The notes under the pieces were generated by a model. The model made no database searches and was not told where the DNA came from. It worked only from the letters and a program-made list of their open reading frames with translations. Positions 17,504 through 25,434 of a stretch of DNA of 64,000 bases are shown here, piece by piece. The stretch lies in contig JASGMJ010000005.1 of assembly GCA_030156535.1 (NCBI GenBank), forward strand, positions 1 through 64,000, in the 5' to 3' direction. Numbering within the stretch: the stretch's first letter is position 1; every line of letters starts with the position of its first letter. Source of the DNA: Candidatus Sumerlaeota bacterium. GTDB lineage: Bacteria > Sumerlaeota > Sumerlaeia > SLMS01 > JAHLLQ01. Both the position numbers and the translations under genes were made by a program.

Positions 17504-17853
17504 GTGCCACCCGCGCCCGCTTTGCCGTTCGCATGCGCCTGTACATCGATGACGTCGTCGCCATCGGACCGGGCAAGGTGGACCTTCTGGAGGAAATCGC
17601 CGAGACCGGCTCGATCGCCGAAGCCGCACGCCACATGGGCATGTCCTACAAGCGCGCATGGACCTTGGTGAAGACGATGAACACGGCGTTCGCGGGCCCT
17701 CTCGTCGCCAGCGAAACAGGCGGCAAGGGCGGAGGCGGCGCCGAACTGACGCCGCTCGGCCAGCGCATCCTCGCCACCTATCGCCAGGCCGAAGCCGCCG
17801 CCACCAAGGCCAGCGCCCCCCACGTACGCGCACTGAAAAAAGCCCTCAAGTAA
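17500..17853 (+). CDS. ModE-type winged helix-turn-helix molybdate regulator, DNA-binding domain only
   Basis: The 117-residue protein corresponds to the N-terminal DNA-binding domain of ModE. DDVVAIGPGKVDLLEEIAET is followed by GSIAEAARHMGMSYKRAWTLVKTMN (about 36-60), the LysR-like helix-turn-helix of ModE, then AELTPLGQRILATYR. The C-terminal molybdate-binding TOBE/MOP domains of full-length ModE are missing, so it is of the short class. An inverted repeat resembling a ModE box lies 50 bp downstream, in front of the modA-modB fusion, which is the likely target. Coupled by ATGA to the DCC gene. Confidence 0.82.
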   Translation: MSATRARFAVRMRLYIDDVVAIGPGKVDLLEEIAETGSIAEAARHMGMSYKRAWTLVKTMNTAFAGPLVASETGGKGGGGAELTPLGQRILATYRQAEAAATKASAPHVRALKKALK

Positions 17854-17886
17854 GCGGGGACTTTCAGAACGCCCTGCCTCCTCGGG

Positions 17887-17914
17887 TTGACAGCACCTCA
17901 TCCCGCGTTATGTT
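17887..17914 (+). promoter_or_regulatory. promoter of the ModA-ModB fusion gene
   Basis: TTGACA at 17887-17892, a perfect -35, is followed after 16 bp by TATGTT at 17909-17914 as -10. The -10 lies within the ModE-box-like inverted repeat, and transcription would start about 25 bp before the ATG at 17945. Confidence 0.6.
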
Positions 17915-17930
17915 TCGTCGGAAATAACGA
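17905..17930. promoter_or_regulatory. putative ModE box (operator)
   Basis: CGTTAT (17906-17911) and ATAACG (17924-17929) form a perfect inverted repeat separated by 12 bp. The extended half-sites GCGTTATGT and AAATAACGA resemble the published ModE consensus half-sites of the CGTTATAT type. It overlaps the -10 element, so a bound regulator would block transcription of the transporter when molybdate is plentiful. The regulator gene ends 51 bp upstream. Confidence 0.65.
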
Positions 17931-17944
17931 AAGGGGAGCGGCGC

Positions 17945-19435
17945 ATGGCGGTGCGACATACAACAACCCAATGCACGCACGCCCTTCGCGTTCTCGCTTT
18001 CCTCCTTGTCCTTGCCGTCAACATCGCCACTGCCGAAGCCCCCCCCGAACTCACCGTTGCCGTCGCTGCCAGTGCCCAACCGCCATTGCGCGATCTTGCG
18101 GCCTCCTTCGAACAACAGACCGGCGCGCACGTCACCATCACGGCGGGCTCCACCGGAGTGCTCCGCCGCCAAGCCCAGGAAGGCGCGCCGTTCGACCTCT
18201 TTTTCGCAGCCGACTGGGAGACGCCCGTGGCTCTCGGCGAGGAAGGCGTCCTGCTGAAGGACTCGGTGGTGCCGTATGCGCGCGGCAGACTCGTGCTCTG
18301 GCAGCGCGGCGATGCCGCCGTTCAACTCCGCGCGGTCTCGGACCTCGCGCTGCTCACGGGAGAGAATCGCCGCCTCGCCATCGCGAATCCCCAACTCGCG
18401 CCCTACGGCCAGGCGGCCATGGAGACACTCGCATCGCTTGGCCTCGCGGAGTCGCTGGACTCCCATCTGATCCTCGGCGAGAACGTGCGGCACACGCACC
18501 AAATCGCCGAGAGCGGCAACGCGGACGCGGCGTTCGTTGCGGCGTCGATTGCCCAGCAATCGGATGGCCGAACCATCGACGTTCCGATGGAAGCCTACGC
18601 GCCGCTGCTGCAAGGTGTGGGGATCATGGCGTCGAGCGCGGACCGCGAGCAGGCCAGTGCGTTTCTGGCCTTCGTGCTCTCGTCCAACGGCCAGTCGATT
18701 TTGGCCAGACACGGATTTCTGCCGCCCGGCGATTCACCAGCAGAAAAATCAGGGACGGAGTCACGCGCACCGCGCCCGCTCGACTGGCGCCCCGTCTGGA
18801 TTTCCCTCCGCGTGGGGATTGTGGCAACACTCGCCGCGCTGCTTCTTGGTGCATCGATCGGCTATTCGCTCAGCAACTGGCGCTTTCCCGGAGGGCGGGT
18901 GTTCGAGGCGGTCGTGCTGCTTCCCCTCGTGCTGCCGCCCACGGTGATGGGATACTACCTGCTCGTGCTGATTGGCCAGCGCGGCCCCATTGGGCAGGCC
19001 TGGGAGTCGGTGTTTGGCGGTCCGCTCGTCTTCACGATCAACGCGGCCATCGCGGCGGCAACGGTCGCAACGATTCCCATCGTCGCGACGCAGCTCCGTG
19101 CCGCGTTTGCAACGCTCGATCCCGAAGTGACCGAAGCCGCGCGGCTCGACGGCGCACACGGCCCCAGTCTGTTTCTCCACATCATGCTGCCACAGATTCG
19201 CCTGCCGCTCGCCGCCGCGGGCGCCATTGCATTCGCGCGGTCCGTCGGCGATTTCGGCACGACTCTGATGGTGGCGGGTTCGTTGCCGGGCAAGACGCAG
19301 ACCGCCTCGATCGCCATCTACGAACTGATGAACGAAGGCCGCGACCGCGAGGCACTTCTGCTCGTCGTCATGATTAGCGTCGTCTCGATGATGGTGCTGA
19401 TCCTGACCGCCGGCAAGCGCCTGACGCCCGCATAG
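17945..19435 (+). CDS. molybdate transporter: fused binding protein and permease (ModA-ModB)
   Basis: This single 496-residue frame joins two normally separate subunits. Residues about 1-31 are a signal sequence or membrane anchor. Residues 35-265 form a ModA binding protein (VAVAASAQPPLRDLAASFEQ, AGSTGVLRRQAQEGAPFDLFFAAD, LAPYGQAAMETL). A short linker (SPAEKSGTESRAPRPLD) leads to a ModB permease at about 285-495 with five hydrophobic segments and the EAA-type loop EAARLDGAHGPSLFLHIMLP (about 398-417), then GDFGTTLMVAG. The ribosome site AGGGGAG is 6 bp before ATG. No ModC ATPase follows, so one must be supplied from elsewhere. The fusion is read directly from one uninterrupted frame. Confidence 0.9.
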   Translation: MAVRHTTTQCTHALRVLAFLLVLAVNIATAEAPPELTVAVAASAQPPLRDLAASFEQQTGAHVTITAGSTGVLRRQAQEGAPFDLFFAADWETPVALGEEGVLLKDSVVPYARGRLVLWQRGDAAVQLRAVSDLALLTGENRRLAIANPQLAPYGQAAMETLASLGLAESLDSHLILGENVRHTHQIAESGNADAAFVAASIAQQSDGRTIDVPMEAYAPLLQGVGIMASSADREQASAFLAFVLSSNGQSILARHGFLPPGDSPAEKSGTESRAPRPLDWRPVWISLRVGIVATLAALLLGASIGYSLSNWRFPGGRVFEAVVLLPLVLPPTVMGYYLLVLIGQRGPIGQAWESVFGGPLVFTINAAIAAATVATIPIVATQLRAAFATLDPEVTEAARLDGAHGPSLFLHIMLPQIRLPLAAAGAIAFARSVGDFGTTLMVAGSLPGKTQTASIAIYELMNEGRDREALLLVVMISVVSMMVLILTAGKRLTPA

Positions 19436-19464
19436 CGCGTTCTTCTGAATGTGCGAAAATGGAT

Positions 19465-19730
19465 CACCACGGAGACACGGAGGCACGGAGAAATAAAGAT
19501 GAGGGGGTCTATGCAGGGCTTATCGAGAAGATTCTTCAAAACACCTCCTCTTCTCTCCCAGACCGGGAGGGAAATGTGTTTTGCCCTCTTGAAGTTCCCT
19601 ATTATTCTTCCACCACAACACCAAAAGGGATCGGTAAGGGATTCGCGCTTGGAAACATTCAAGGTCGCCTGCCCCTTGAGCATCTCCTTCTTTTTCTCCG
19701 GGCTCCGTGTCTCCGTGTCTCCGTGGTGAA
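19465..19730. mobile_element. MITE-like element, copy 1, with 27-bp terminal inverted repeats
   Basis: The left end 19465-19491 (TCACCACGGAGACACGGAGG followed by CACGGAG) and the right end 19704-19730 are inverted repeats matching at 26 of 27 positions by hand alignment. The interior of about 210 bp has no transposase and is unlike the host genes in base composition. The 48 bp to the right are repeated after copy 2. No convincing target duplication was found. Confidence 0.65.
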
Positions 19731-19778
19731 ATCATCTTACCTCACGCCAAACCCCGCATAGAAAAAACCGCCCCCGAC

Positions 19779-20030
19779 GGAGACACGGAGGCACGGAGAA
19801 ATAAATAGGAGGGGGTCTATGCAGGGCTTATCGAGAAGATTCTTCAAAACACCTCCTCTTCTCTCCCAGACCGGGAGGGAAATGTCTTTTGCCCTCTTGC
19901 AGTTCCCTATTGTTCTTCCACCACAACACCAAAAAGGATCGGTAAGGGATTCGCGCTTGGAAACATTCAAGGTCGCCTGCCCCTTGAGCATCTCCTTCTT
20001 TTTCTCCGGGTCTCCGTGTCTCCGTGGTGA
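19779..20030. mobile_element. MITE-like element, copy 2, left end truncated
   Basis: The interior matches copy 1 with only scattered differences over about 210 bp. The left end lacks the outermost TCACCA, and the right end has one fewer TCTCCGTG unit. It is followed by the same 48-bp flank as copy 1, so the element and its flank were duplicated together rather than inserted twice. Confidence 0.65.
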
Positions 20031-20062
20031 AATCATCTTACCTCACGCCAAACCCCGCATAG

Positions 20063-20094
20063 AAAAACCGCCCCCGGCGGAGACCGGAGGCGGT
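20063..20094 (-). terminator. rho-independent terminator of icd
   Basis: Read on the minus strand, ACCGCC and GGCGGT pair, with an inner CCGG/CCGG stem, followed by TTTTTCT. It lies 26 bp past the icd stop. Its distal arm (AAAAACCGCCCCCG) is also present at the end of the upstream duplicated unit, without the pairing arm. Confidence 0.75.
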
Positions 20095-20119
20095 GCTGGA
20101 AAATGAGGGACGGAGTCTC

Positions 20120-21364
20120 TCAGAACTTCTCGATGACCTTTGTGGCGAACTCGGAGGTACCGACCTTCACGGCACCTTCCATCTGGCGTTCGAGATCGTA
20201 GGTCACGGTCTTCGCGTCGATGGTTTTCTCGATGCCCTCGACGATGAGGCGGCCCGCCTCGTCCCAGCCCATGTGCTCGAGCATCATCACGGCGCTGAGC
20301 ACGACGGACGACGGGTTGACCATGTCCTTGCCCGCGTACTTGGGCGCGGTGCCGTGCGTGGCCTCGAAGACGGCATAGGGGCGGCCGATGTTCGCGCCGG
20401 GCGCCAGGCCGAGCCCGCCGACCTGTGCCGCGCAGGCGTCCGACAGGTAATCGCCGTTCAGGTTCAGCGTCGCGATCACGTCGTACTCCGAGGGACGGAG
20501 CAGCAGCTGCTGGAACATCGCGTCGCAAATGCGGTCGTTCACCAGGATCTTGCCTTCCGGCATCTTGCCACCGTGGTTGTCCCACAGTTCCTGCTCGGTC
20601 ACGATCTGGTCGCGGAATTCCTGCGTCGCAACCTCGTAGCCCCAGTCCTTGAAGGCACCCTCGGTGAACTTCATGATGTTGCCCTTGTGAACGAGCGTCA
20701 CCATCTTGCGCTTCTTCGCGATGGCGTACTCGATGGCCATGCGGACGAGACGCTTGGAGCCGGTGATGGAGACGGGCTTGATGCCGATGCCGCTATCCAG
20801 ATTCACTTCCTTGCCGAACTCATCCTTGAGGATGCGGATGATCTTGTCTGCCTCGGCGGTTCCCTGCTTGAACTCGATGCCCTTGTAGATGTCCTCGGTG
20901 TTTTCGCGGAAGATGACGACGTTGAGGTCTTCGGGCTGCTTGACGGGAGCGGGAACGCCTTTGAACCAGCGCACGGGGCGCACGCAGGCGTAGAGATCGA
21001 GAATCTGGCGCAGCGCGACGTTGAGGCTGCGGATGCCGCCGCCAACGGGAGTCGTCAGCGGCCCCTTGATCGCCACCAGGTACTCCCTGATCGCGGTCAG
21101 CGTGTCCTCGGGCAGCCATTCGTCATACTTGTTCTTGGCGGCCTCGCCGGCGTAGACATCGAACCAGACGATCTGGCGCTTGCCGCCATAGGCCTTCGCC
21201 ACCGCCGCGTCGACGATGCGCCGCATGGCGCCGCTCACGTCCGGGCCGATACCGTCGCCTTCAATGATCGGGATGATGGGCTTGTCGGGGACGACGATGC
21301 TGCCGTCGGGGCGGACGGTGATTTTTTCGCCTGCGGGCGGCGTCAGGTGCTTGTAAGTTGCCAT
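20120..21364 (-). CDS. icd: NADP-dependent isocitrate dehydrogenase
   Basis: This 414-residue protein matches bacterial NADP-dependent isocitrate dehydrogenase in length and motifs. [13 protein letters not shown] is near residue 32, [18 protein letters not shown] (about 103-120) contains the phosphorylatable/substrate-binding serine and arginines, [18 protein letters not shown] lies about 150-167, and [13 protein letters not shown] and [18 protein letters not shown] are in the C-terminal third. It converts isocitrate to 2-oxoglutarate in the TCA cycle. AGGAGA lies upstream of the ATG on the minus strand. It is monocistronic, with its own terminator. Confidence 0.96.
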   Translation of the reverse strand: MATYKHLTPPAGEKITVRPDGSIVVPDKPIIPIIEGDGIGPDVSGAMRRIVDAAVAKAYGGKRQIVWFDVYAGEAAKNKYDEWLPEDTLTAIREYLVAIKGPLTTPVGGGIRSLNVALRQILDLYACVRPVRWFKGVPAPVKQPEDLNVVIFRENTEDIYKGIEFKQGTAEADKIIRILKDEFGKEVNLDSGIGIKPVSITGSKRLVRMAIEYAIAKKRKMVTLVHKGNIMKFTEGAFKDWGYEVATQEFRDQIVTEQELWDNHGGKMPEGKILVNDRICDAMFQQLLLRPSEYDVIATLNLNGDYLSDACAAQVGGLGLAPGANIGRPYAVFEATHGTAPKYAGKDMVNPSSVVLSAVMMLEHMGWDEAGRLIVEGIEKTIDAKTVTYDLERQMEGAVKVGTSEFATKVIEKF

Positions 21365-21522
21365 GGTGTCTCCTGCTTTTCTCGTTGGAATGGCGCGTGG
21401 ACCCGGCTAGGAAAGCCGTGAAGTGGAGATTGAGGGGGTCACGGTCCGGGGCGGTATGCTGCCTGTCCCGCTTGTGAAGGGGTCAATGGCGAAGAAAGAC
21501 GCCGGTGTTTCCCGGAGTGCGA

Positions 21523-21960
21523 ATGAAGAGCCTGCTGAAATTCTCGCTGGTCGTCACCGTCGTGGTCGGCGGCGGCTTGGCGATTTGGCTCGGCTTCCTG
21601 GACCCCGAGTGGCTGCGCGCCAAAGCCAAAACCGCCGTCTATCAGACCAAAGACGCCGCCGCCCATCTGGCAGCCGAAGCAACAACGAGCACGCCCCGGC
21701 TGAACTCGACCTCCTGCGCCGCCGACTGCCGCGCGAACCTGCGCCGCATCGAAGCCGCCAAGCGCGCCTTGCAAAGCCGCGGCCAGTTCGCCACGGGTTC
21801 CTTCACGTGGGGATCCATCGAGCGCGAACTCGGCGCCCGTCCCGTGTGCCCGTGCGGCGGAACGTACAGCCTGGGCAACACGCAGATGCTGCCGCAATGC
21901 AGCATCGCCGGCGGCGGCACCGTGGACACGGCCGACGACCATGTGTTGAAGAAATTTTGA
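21523..21960 (+). CDS. membrane-anchored protein with a pseudopilin-like C-terminal module
   Basis: From ATG 21523 (GGAG about 7 bp upstream) the protein is 145 residues. A single N-terminal hydrophobic anchor (about 7-27) is followed by a soluble part. CAADCRANLRRIEAAKRAL and CPCGGTYSLGNTQMLPQCSI, with a WGSIERELG segment between them, recall the C-terminal region of type II secretion-like pseudopilins in PVC-type bacteria (NLRQIEAAK... CPxGGTYTLG... C). The N-terminus lacks a prepilin peptidase site and the usual pilin helix. This is inferred from pattern memory; function unknown. Confidence 0.55.
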   Translation: MKSLLKFSLVVTVVVGGGLAIWLGFLDPEWLRAKAKTAVYQTKDAAAHLAAEATTSTPRLNSTSCAADCRANLRRIEAAKRALQSRGQFATGSFTWGSIERELGARPVCPCGGTYSLGNTQMLPQCSIAGGGTVDTADDHVLKKF

Positions 21961-22026
21961 GAGCGTGGTTCGTGGTTCGAGCTGGCAGCGAAGAGCTCGG
22001 CCGGTACGAGTGTACCGACTGACAAG

Positions 22027-22650
22027 TCATTGTGGTGAAGGGACTTTCGTGATGAGCAAATCCTGAATCCAGAAGACCATCCCCCAAAGTACTCCGATCA
22101 GGCGAGCAAGCCAGGGGGTATTCAAACGGGGAAACGACAGGAGCGAGGTGGTCAACACGGCGACGGGAATCAGGTAGACCAGGACGAACCCGAACCACGC
22201 ACCCACGTCCACGGATCCCGGCAGAACAAGGTGAGTCAACCAACGCGCATAGGAGTACTCGCTCATCGTGAATATCAGCACAGTATAGAGCAAGGAGATG
22301 CCGGCAAGCCCAGCGGGATTGAGCATGCGCCGCCCCCCCAGAGACTGGGTATGCAGATTACGCAAGCTATCAAGGGAGCCGGGATCGTAGCTCACGACTG
22401 GCCCGGTCTGGTAGCTCTCGCTCAGGGTCCCGAGAAACCAAGCGCGGAAGAGAAGGGTTTTCAGGCTGATCTGGCACCCCAGCGAACAGAGCGTCTTCCA
22501 GGCGGTGAATCCTCGGACCAGAAAGTGGAGCGACATCGCCAGCACGACACTAAAGACCAGAAGGAACGGGAGGAGTCCCACTTGCCACGAGACAAAGCCA
22601 AATAGAAGAAAAAAAGCGGCGGCCAAGGCGCAGACGACGTAGAGAAGCAT
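22027..22650 (-). CDS. polytopic membrane protein, unknown function
   Basis: The 207-residue protein has hydrophobic segments at about residues 3-22, 24-45, 110-130 and 145-170, with a possible additional one at 183-200. A soluble segment (about 70-105, TLSESYQTGPVVSYDPGS) separates the two halves. I do not recognise the family. A GTGAG element precedes the ATG on the minus strand. It sits between two unrelated genes and has somewhat lower G+C than its neighbours. Confidence 0.5.
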   Translation of the reverse strand: MLLYVVCALAAAFFLLFGFVSWQVGLLPFLLVFSVVLAMSLHFLVRGFTAWKTLCSLGCQISLKTLLFRAWFLGTLSESYQTGPVVSYDPGSLDSLRNLHTQSLGGRRMLNPAGLAGISLLYTVLIFTMSEYSYARWLTHLVLPGSVDVGAWFGFVLVYLIPVAVLTTSLLSFPRLNTPWLARLIGVLWGMVFWIQDLLITKVPSPQ

Positions 22651-22734
22651 CTCTCACCCACTTTTCCGGTGCAGGCGCAGGTCGCAATGGCTCACACTCA
22701 AGGCATGCTGACAAGACCTCAACTGTAAACAAAA

Positions 22735-22757
22735 CTGAAAACTGAGAACTGACAACT
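22735..22757. repeat. heptamer array, CTGARAA type
   Basis: CTGAAAA, CTGAGAA and CTGACAA follow one another without gaps, giving a 7-bp periodic stretch just past the stop of the YkgJ-type gene. The same period-7 family recurs at 32465, 39856, 56265, 56419 and 59908. Confidence 0.7.
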
Positions 22758-22761
22758 CCCC

Positions 22762-23160
22762 CTACGGCGTCATCGTTTTCTTTTTGGGCGGTTCGAGTCC
22801 GGCGGCGGCGCGCCAGCCCTCACAGAACTCGATGATGTTTTCCGGGCGCCACTTCATGGGGAAGTCGCGGCACTGCTGGGGCTTGGCGGCGTGGACGCGG
22901 CAGCCGTTGTCCTCCTGCAGGAAGATACAGCTTTTCAGTTCGTCGCGCTGATCCAGGAGCACGTGGCCGCGCGTGTCCTTCTCCCAGCGGGTATAGCGGC
23001 CGAGGAAGTCATCACGCCCGATGCCGAGCGCTTCCGCCATGCCGTCGATGTCGGCGTCCGTCAGCGCCACGTAGCCCTCGCCACGGCAGCAGTTGCCGCA
23101 GCGATGGCAGACGAATGGTGCCACGGGATAGGGCCAGTCTTCGGTGCGATCCTTCGCCAT
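22762..23160 (-). CDS. YkgJ-family cysteine cluster protein
   Basis: This 132-residue protein has FVCHRCGNCCRGEG at about residues 16-29, the CxxCxxCC cluster of the YkgJ/UPF0153 family, then KSCIFLQEDNGCRVHAAKPQQCRDFPM (about 77-103) with the remaining conserved cysteines. These clusters probably bind zinc or an Fe-S centre; the biochemical role is unknown. It begins 6 bp after the stop of the DUF2959 lipoprotein gene and is probably cotranscribed with it. Confidence 0.85.
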   Translation of the reverse strand: MAKDRTEDWPYPVAPFVCHRCGNCCRGEGYVALTDADIDGMAEALGIGRDDFLGRYTRWEKDTRGHVLLDQRDELKSCIFLQEDNGCRVHAAKPQQCRDFPMKWRPENIIEFCEGWRAAAGLEPPKKKTMTP

Positions 23161-23166
23161 GCTTGC

Positions 23167-23832
23167 CTACTTGTCCTTTTCCATCTGCGCCAGGAAGTCG
23201 TTCGCGATTTCGATCGAGGCGTTCATCTCGTTGATGAGCGAGGCAACGTCGGTTTCCAGCGAACCCAGATCACCTTCGAGCGATGCAATCGCCTGGGCGT
23301 TGAGGTTGTGCTTCAGGAAGAGCACGCGGTCGCGAAAGGCGTCGAGCACGGGGTCGATGCGGCTCTCGACATCGCGCATGGAATTGACGAGTTGATTGTA
23401 GCGGTCGAGCGTCTGCGTGAGCTGGCGTTCACTCGCGCGGCGCAGGCTGGGATCGGAATACTGATCGAGTTCCTTCTCCCACTCGCCGAACAGCGCCTTG
23501 GCCACGTTCTCGATTTCGTCGATGCGTCCGCCGACTTCCTCCGCCTTCGACTCGCAGCGCTCGAACTCCCTGTTCAGCGTGCGGTACTTCGCTTCGAGTT
23601 CGCCACCGTCATGGCCGACAACGGCCTGGAACTTCTCCAGCGCGCTCTCGAATTGCTCCTTTGTTTCAAGCTGCGATTCGCGCGCGTCCTGAACGCGGTT
23701 GACGAGAATCTCGCGCTTCTCGTAGCCAAAGTTTTCCATTGTCTTGTAGTAGAGCGAGCTGCACCCCGTCACGAAGAAGAGTGCAGCGAAGAGCGCGGGA
23801 ATCCCCACCCGTCCTGCAAGTGTTCCGTTCAT
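23167..23832 (-). CDS. DUF2959 lipoprotein, coiled coil
   Basis: From ATG 23832 the protein is 221 residues, beginning with a lipoprotein signal ending VTGC. YKTMENFGYEKREILVNRVQ (about 27-46) is the conserved opening of the DUF2959 family, and the rest is almost entirely helical with long heptad-like coiled-coil stretches (DARESQLETKEQFESALEKF, RYNQLVNSMRDVESRIDPVL). Function is unknown; it is probably a periplasmic, membrane-tethered coiled-coil protein. AGGAGA lies 10 bp upstream on the minus strand. A longer upstream reading is possible, but it would bury the signal peptide. Confidence 0.8.
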   Translation of the reverse strand: MNGTLAGRVGIPALFAALFFVTGCSSLYYKTMENFGYEKREILVNRVQDARESQLETKEQFESALEKFQAVVGHDGGELEAKYRTLNREFERCESKAEEVGGRIDEIENVAKALFGEWEKELDQYSDPSLRRASERQLTQTLDRYNQLVNSMRDVESRIDPVLDAFRDRVLFLKHNLNAQAIASLEGDLGSLETDVASLINEMNASIEIANDFLAQMEKDK

Positions 23833-23915
23833 GGGCTTGTCGTCTCCTGATGTCGCGGTGTTGCGCGTTGCTTCGTAGGACTGATGGGATCCCGGAATTG
23901 TTCCCCGCGCCTTGC

Positions 23916-25400
23916 CTACGGCGCTGGCGGCGCATCCAGCGCCTCCTGGTACACTTCCTCGTAGGCCGCCGTGGACTGGCGCCACGAAAAATCGCGCTTC
24001 ATGCCGTTTTTCATCAACTGCTGCCAGCGCTTTGGTTCCTTGGTGTACAGGTCGAGCGCCTGCTTGAGCGAATGCCACAGGGCGTCGGGATCATACAAGT
24101 CGAACACAAAGCCCGTGGCCTCGCCGCTTTCGATGTTGCTGCCTTCGACGCCCACGACACTGTCGGCGAGCCCGCCCGTGCGGCGCACGACGGGCGGTGT
24201 GCCGTAGCGCATCGAGTAGAGCTGGTTGAGCCCGCTGGGCTCGAAGCGCGACGGCATCAGGAAGATATCCGCCCCGGCCTCGATCATGTGCGAGAGCCCT
24301 TCATTGAAATCAATGACGGCGCCGGCCTGCGCGGGGTTCTCGGCGGCGAGGCGCGCGAAGTCCTCCTCGTGCTGGGCCTGCCCCGTGCCGAGCAGGATAA
24401 ACCGCGCGCCGCTCTCCAGCAGGCGCGGCATGATCGCCTTGATGAGGTCGAAGCCCTTCTGGTCGTCGAGGCGCCCGACGACGCCAACGAGCGGAGCGTC
24501 GGAGGCGGGATCAAGCCCGTAGAGCTTGAGGATTTCCGCTTTGCACTTTTTCTTCCCGGCCAGATTCTTCACCGAGTATTTGCCCGCCAGATTCGGATCG
24601 GTCTCCGGATTCCAGACCTCGTCGTCGATGCCATTGAGAATCCCGCGAAGCACGCCGGAGCGCGCCCGCAACACACCGTCGAGGCCCTTGCCGTTTTCTT
24701 CCGTCTGAATCTCGCTCGCATAGGTCGGCGACACCGTGGTGAGCGCGTCGCTGTAAACGAGGCCAGCCTTCAGGAGGCTGACGGCGCGGTGGAACTCCAT
24801 GCCGTCAGGCGTGCAGAGGCTCCAGGGAAGACGCAAGTGCGGGAGGATGTCGCTGGAGACAATTCCCTGATAGGCGAGATTGTGAATCGTGAAGACAACG
24901 CGGGTCTTCTGGTAGAACGGATCGTTGCAGATTGCCGGGTGATGGCGCAGCAGGGGCGCGATCAGGGCGGCCTGCCAGTCGTGCAGGTGGATGATGTCGG
25001 GCGGCCAGTCGAGCGCCTTGGCCGCATAAAGGGCCGCGAGACAGAAAAAGGCGAAACGCTTGTCGTTGTCCTCGTAATCGCGGCCGTTCTCTCCATAGAG
25101 CCCGCCGCGCCCGAAGAGAAAATTCTGGTGGATGAAGTAGACGGGGACTTCTTCCTCGGTGGGAAGCGAGCAACGCATCACCTCGCCGGTAATCTCCTCG
25201 GTTCCCCACTGCACCTGAATGCGGCGCAGCAAGGGAAGGAGCCGGTGCTGGTAGCGGTCAATAGTACGATAGAGCGGGAGGACGCCGCGGACGTCGTGCC
25301 CTCGCCGGGCAAGTTCGCGCGGCAACGCGCCCACCACGTCGGCAAGGCCGCCCGTCTTGGCAAACGGCGACATTTCCGAGGAGACCATCAGGATGCGCAT
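23916..25400 (-). CDS. glgA: glycogen/starch synthase (ADP-glucose type)
   Basis: From ATG 25400 the protein is 494 residues and begins MRILMVSSEMSPFAKTGGLADV, the glycogen synthase N-terminus with the KTGGL substrate loop (about 15-19). GT5/GT-B features follow: VVFTIHNLAYQG (about 160), LTTVSPTYASEI (about 220), NGIDDEVWNP (about 255), GVVGRLDDQKG (about 310) and SRFEPSGLNQLYSMRYGTPPVVRRTGG (about 375-402) for nucleotide-sugar binding. It extends alpha-1,4-glucan from ADP-glucose. Upstream in-frame starts would add residues with no family match. It lies 34 bp after rsmE; no other glg genes are in the window. Confidence 0.94.
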   Translation of the reverse strand: MRILMVSSEMSPFAKTGGLADVVGALPRELARRGHDVRGVLPLYRTIDRYQHRLLPLLRRIQVQWGTEEITGEVMRCSLPTEEEVPVYFIHQNFLFGRGGLYGENGRDYEDNDKRFAFFCLAALYAAKALDWPPDIIHLHDWQAALIAPLLRHHPAICNDPFYQKTRVVFTIHNLAYQGIVSSDILPHLRLPWSLCTPDGMEFHRAVSLLKAGLVYSDALTTVSPTYASEIQTEENGKGLDGVLRARSGVLRGILNGIDDEVWNPETDPNLAGKYSVKNLAGKKKCKAEILKLYGLDPASDAPLVGVVGRLDDQKGFDLIKAIMPRLLESGARFILLGTGQAQHEEDFARLAAENPAQAGAVIDFNEGLSHMIEAGADIFLMPSRFEPSGLNQLYSMRYGTPPVVRRTGGLADSVVGVEGSNIESGEATGFVFDLYDPDALWHSLKQALDLYTKEPKRWQQLMKNGMKRDFSWRQSTAAYEEVYQEALDAPPAP

Positions 25401-25434
25401 GGCAATCGCCTCTTCCAGCAGAATAAAGTGCGGA

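Larger units (their letters stand above)
19436..20119. other. 684-bp intergenic region made of a duplicated MITE-like unit
   Basis: No gene. The region consists of two near-identical copies of a roughly 300-bp unit in direct tandem, followed by the icd terminator. Short open frames in each copy read the same translated peptide, but they run into the terminal repeats and look like by-products of the element. Confidence 0.8.

Noticed and set aside
17854-17944. Molybdenum-cofactor riboswitch before the transporter gene
   Set aside because: The space is only 91 bp and is filled by promoter and operator; no room for the known riboswitch fold.
19459-20106. Two similar short frames reading MQGLSRRFF
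   Set aside because: They are the interior of the duplicated MITE-like element, run into its terminal repeats, and have no ribosome site.
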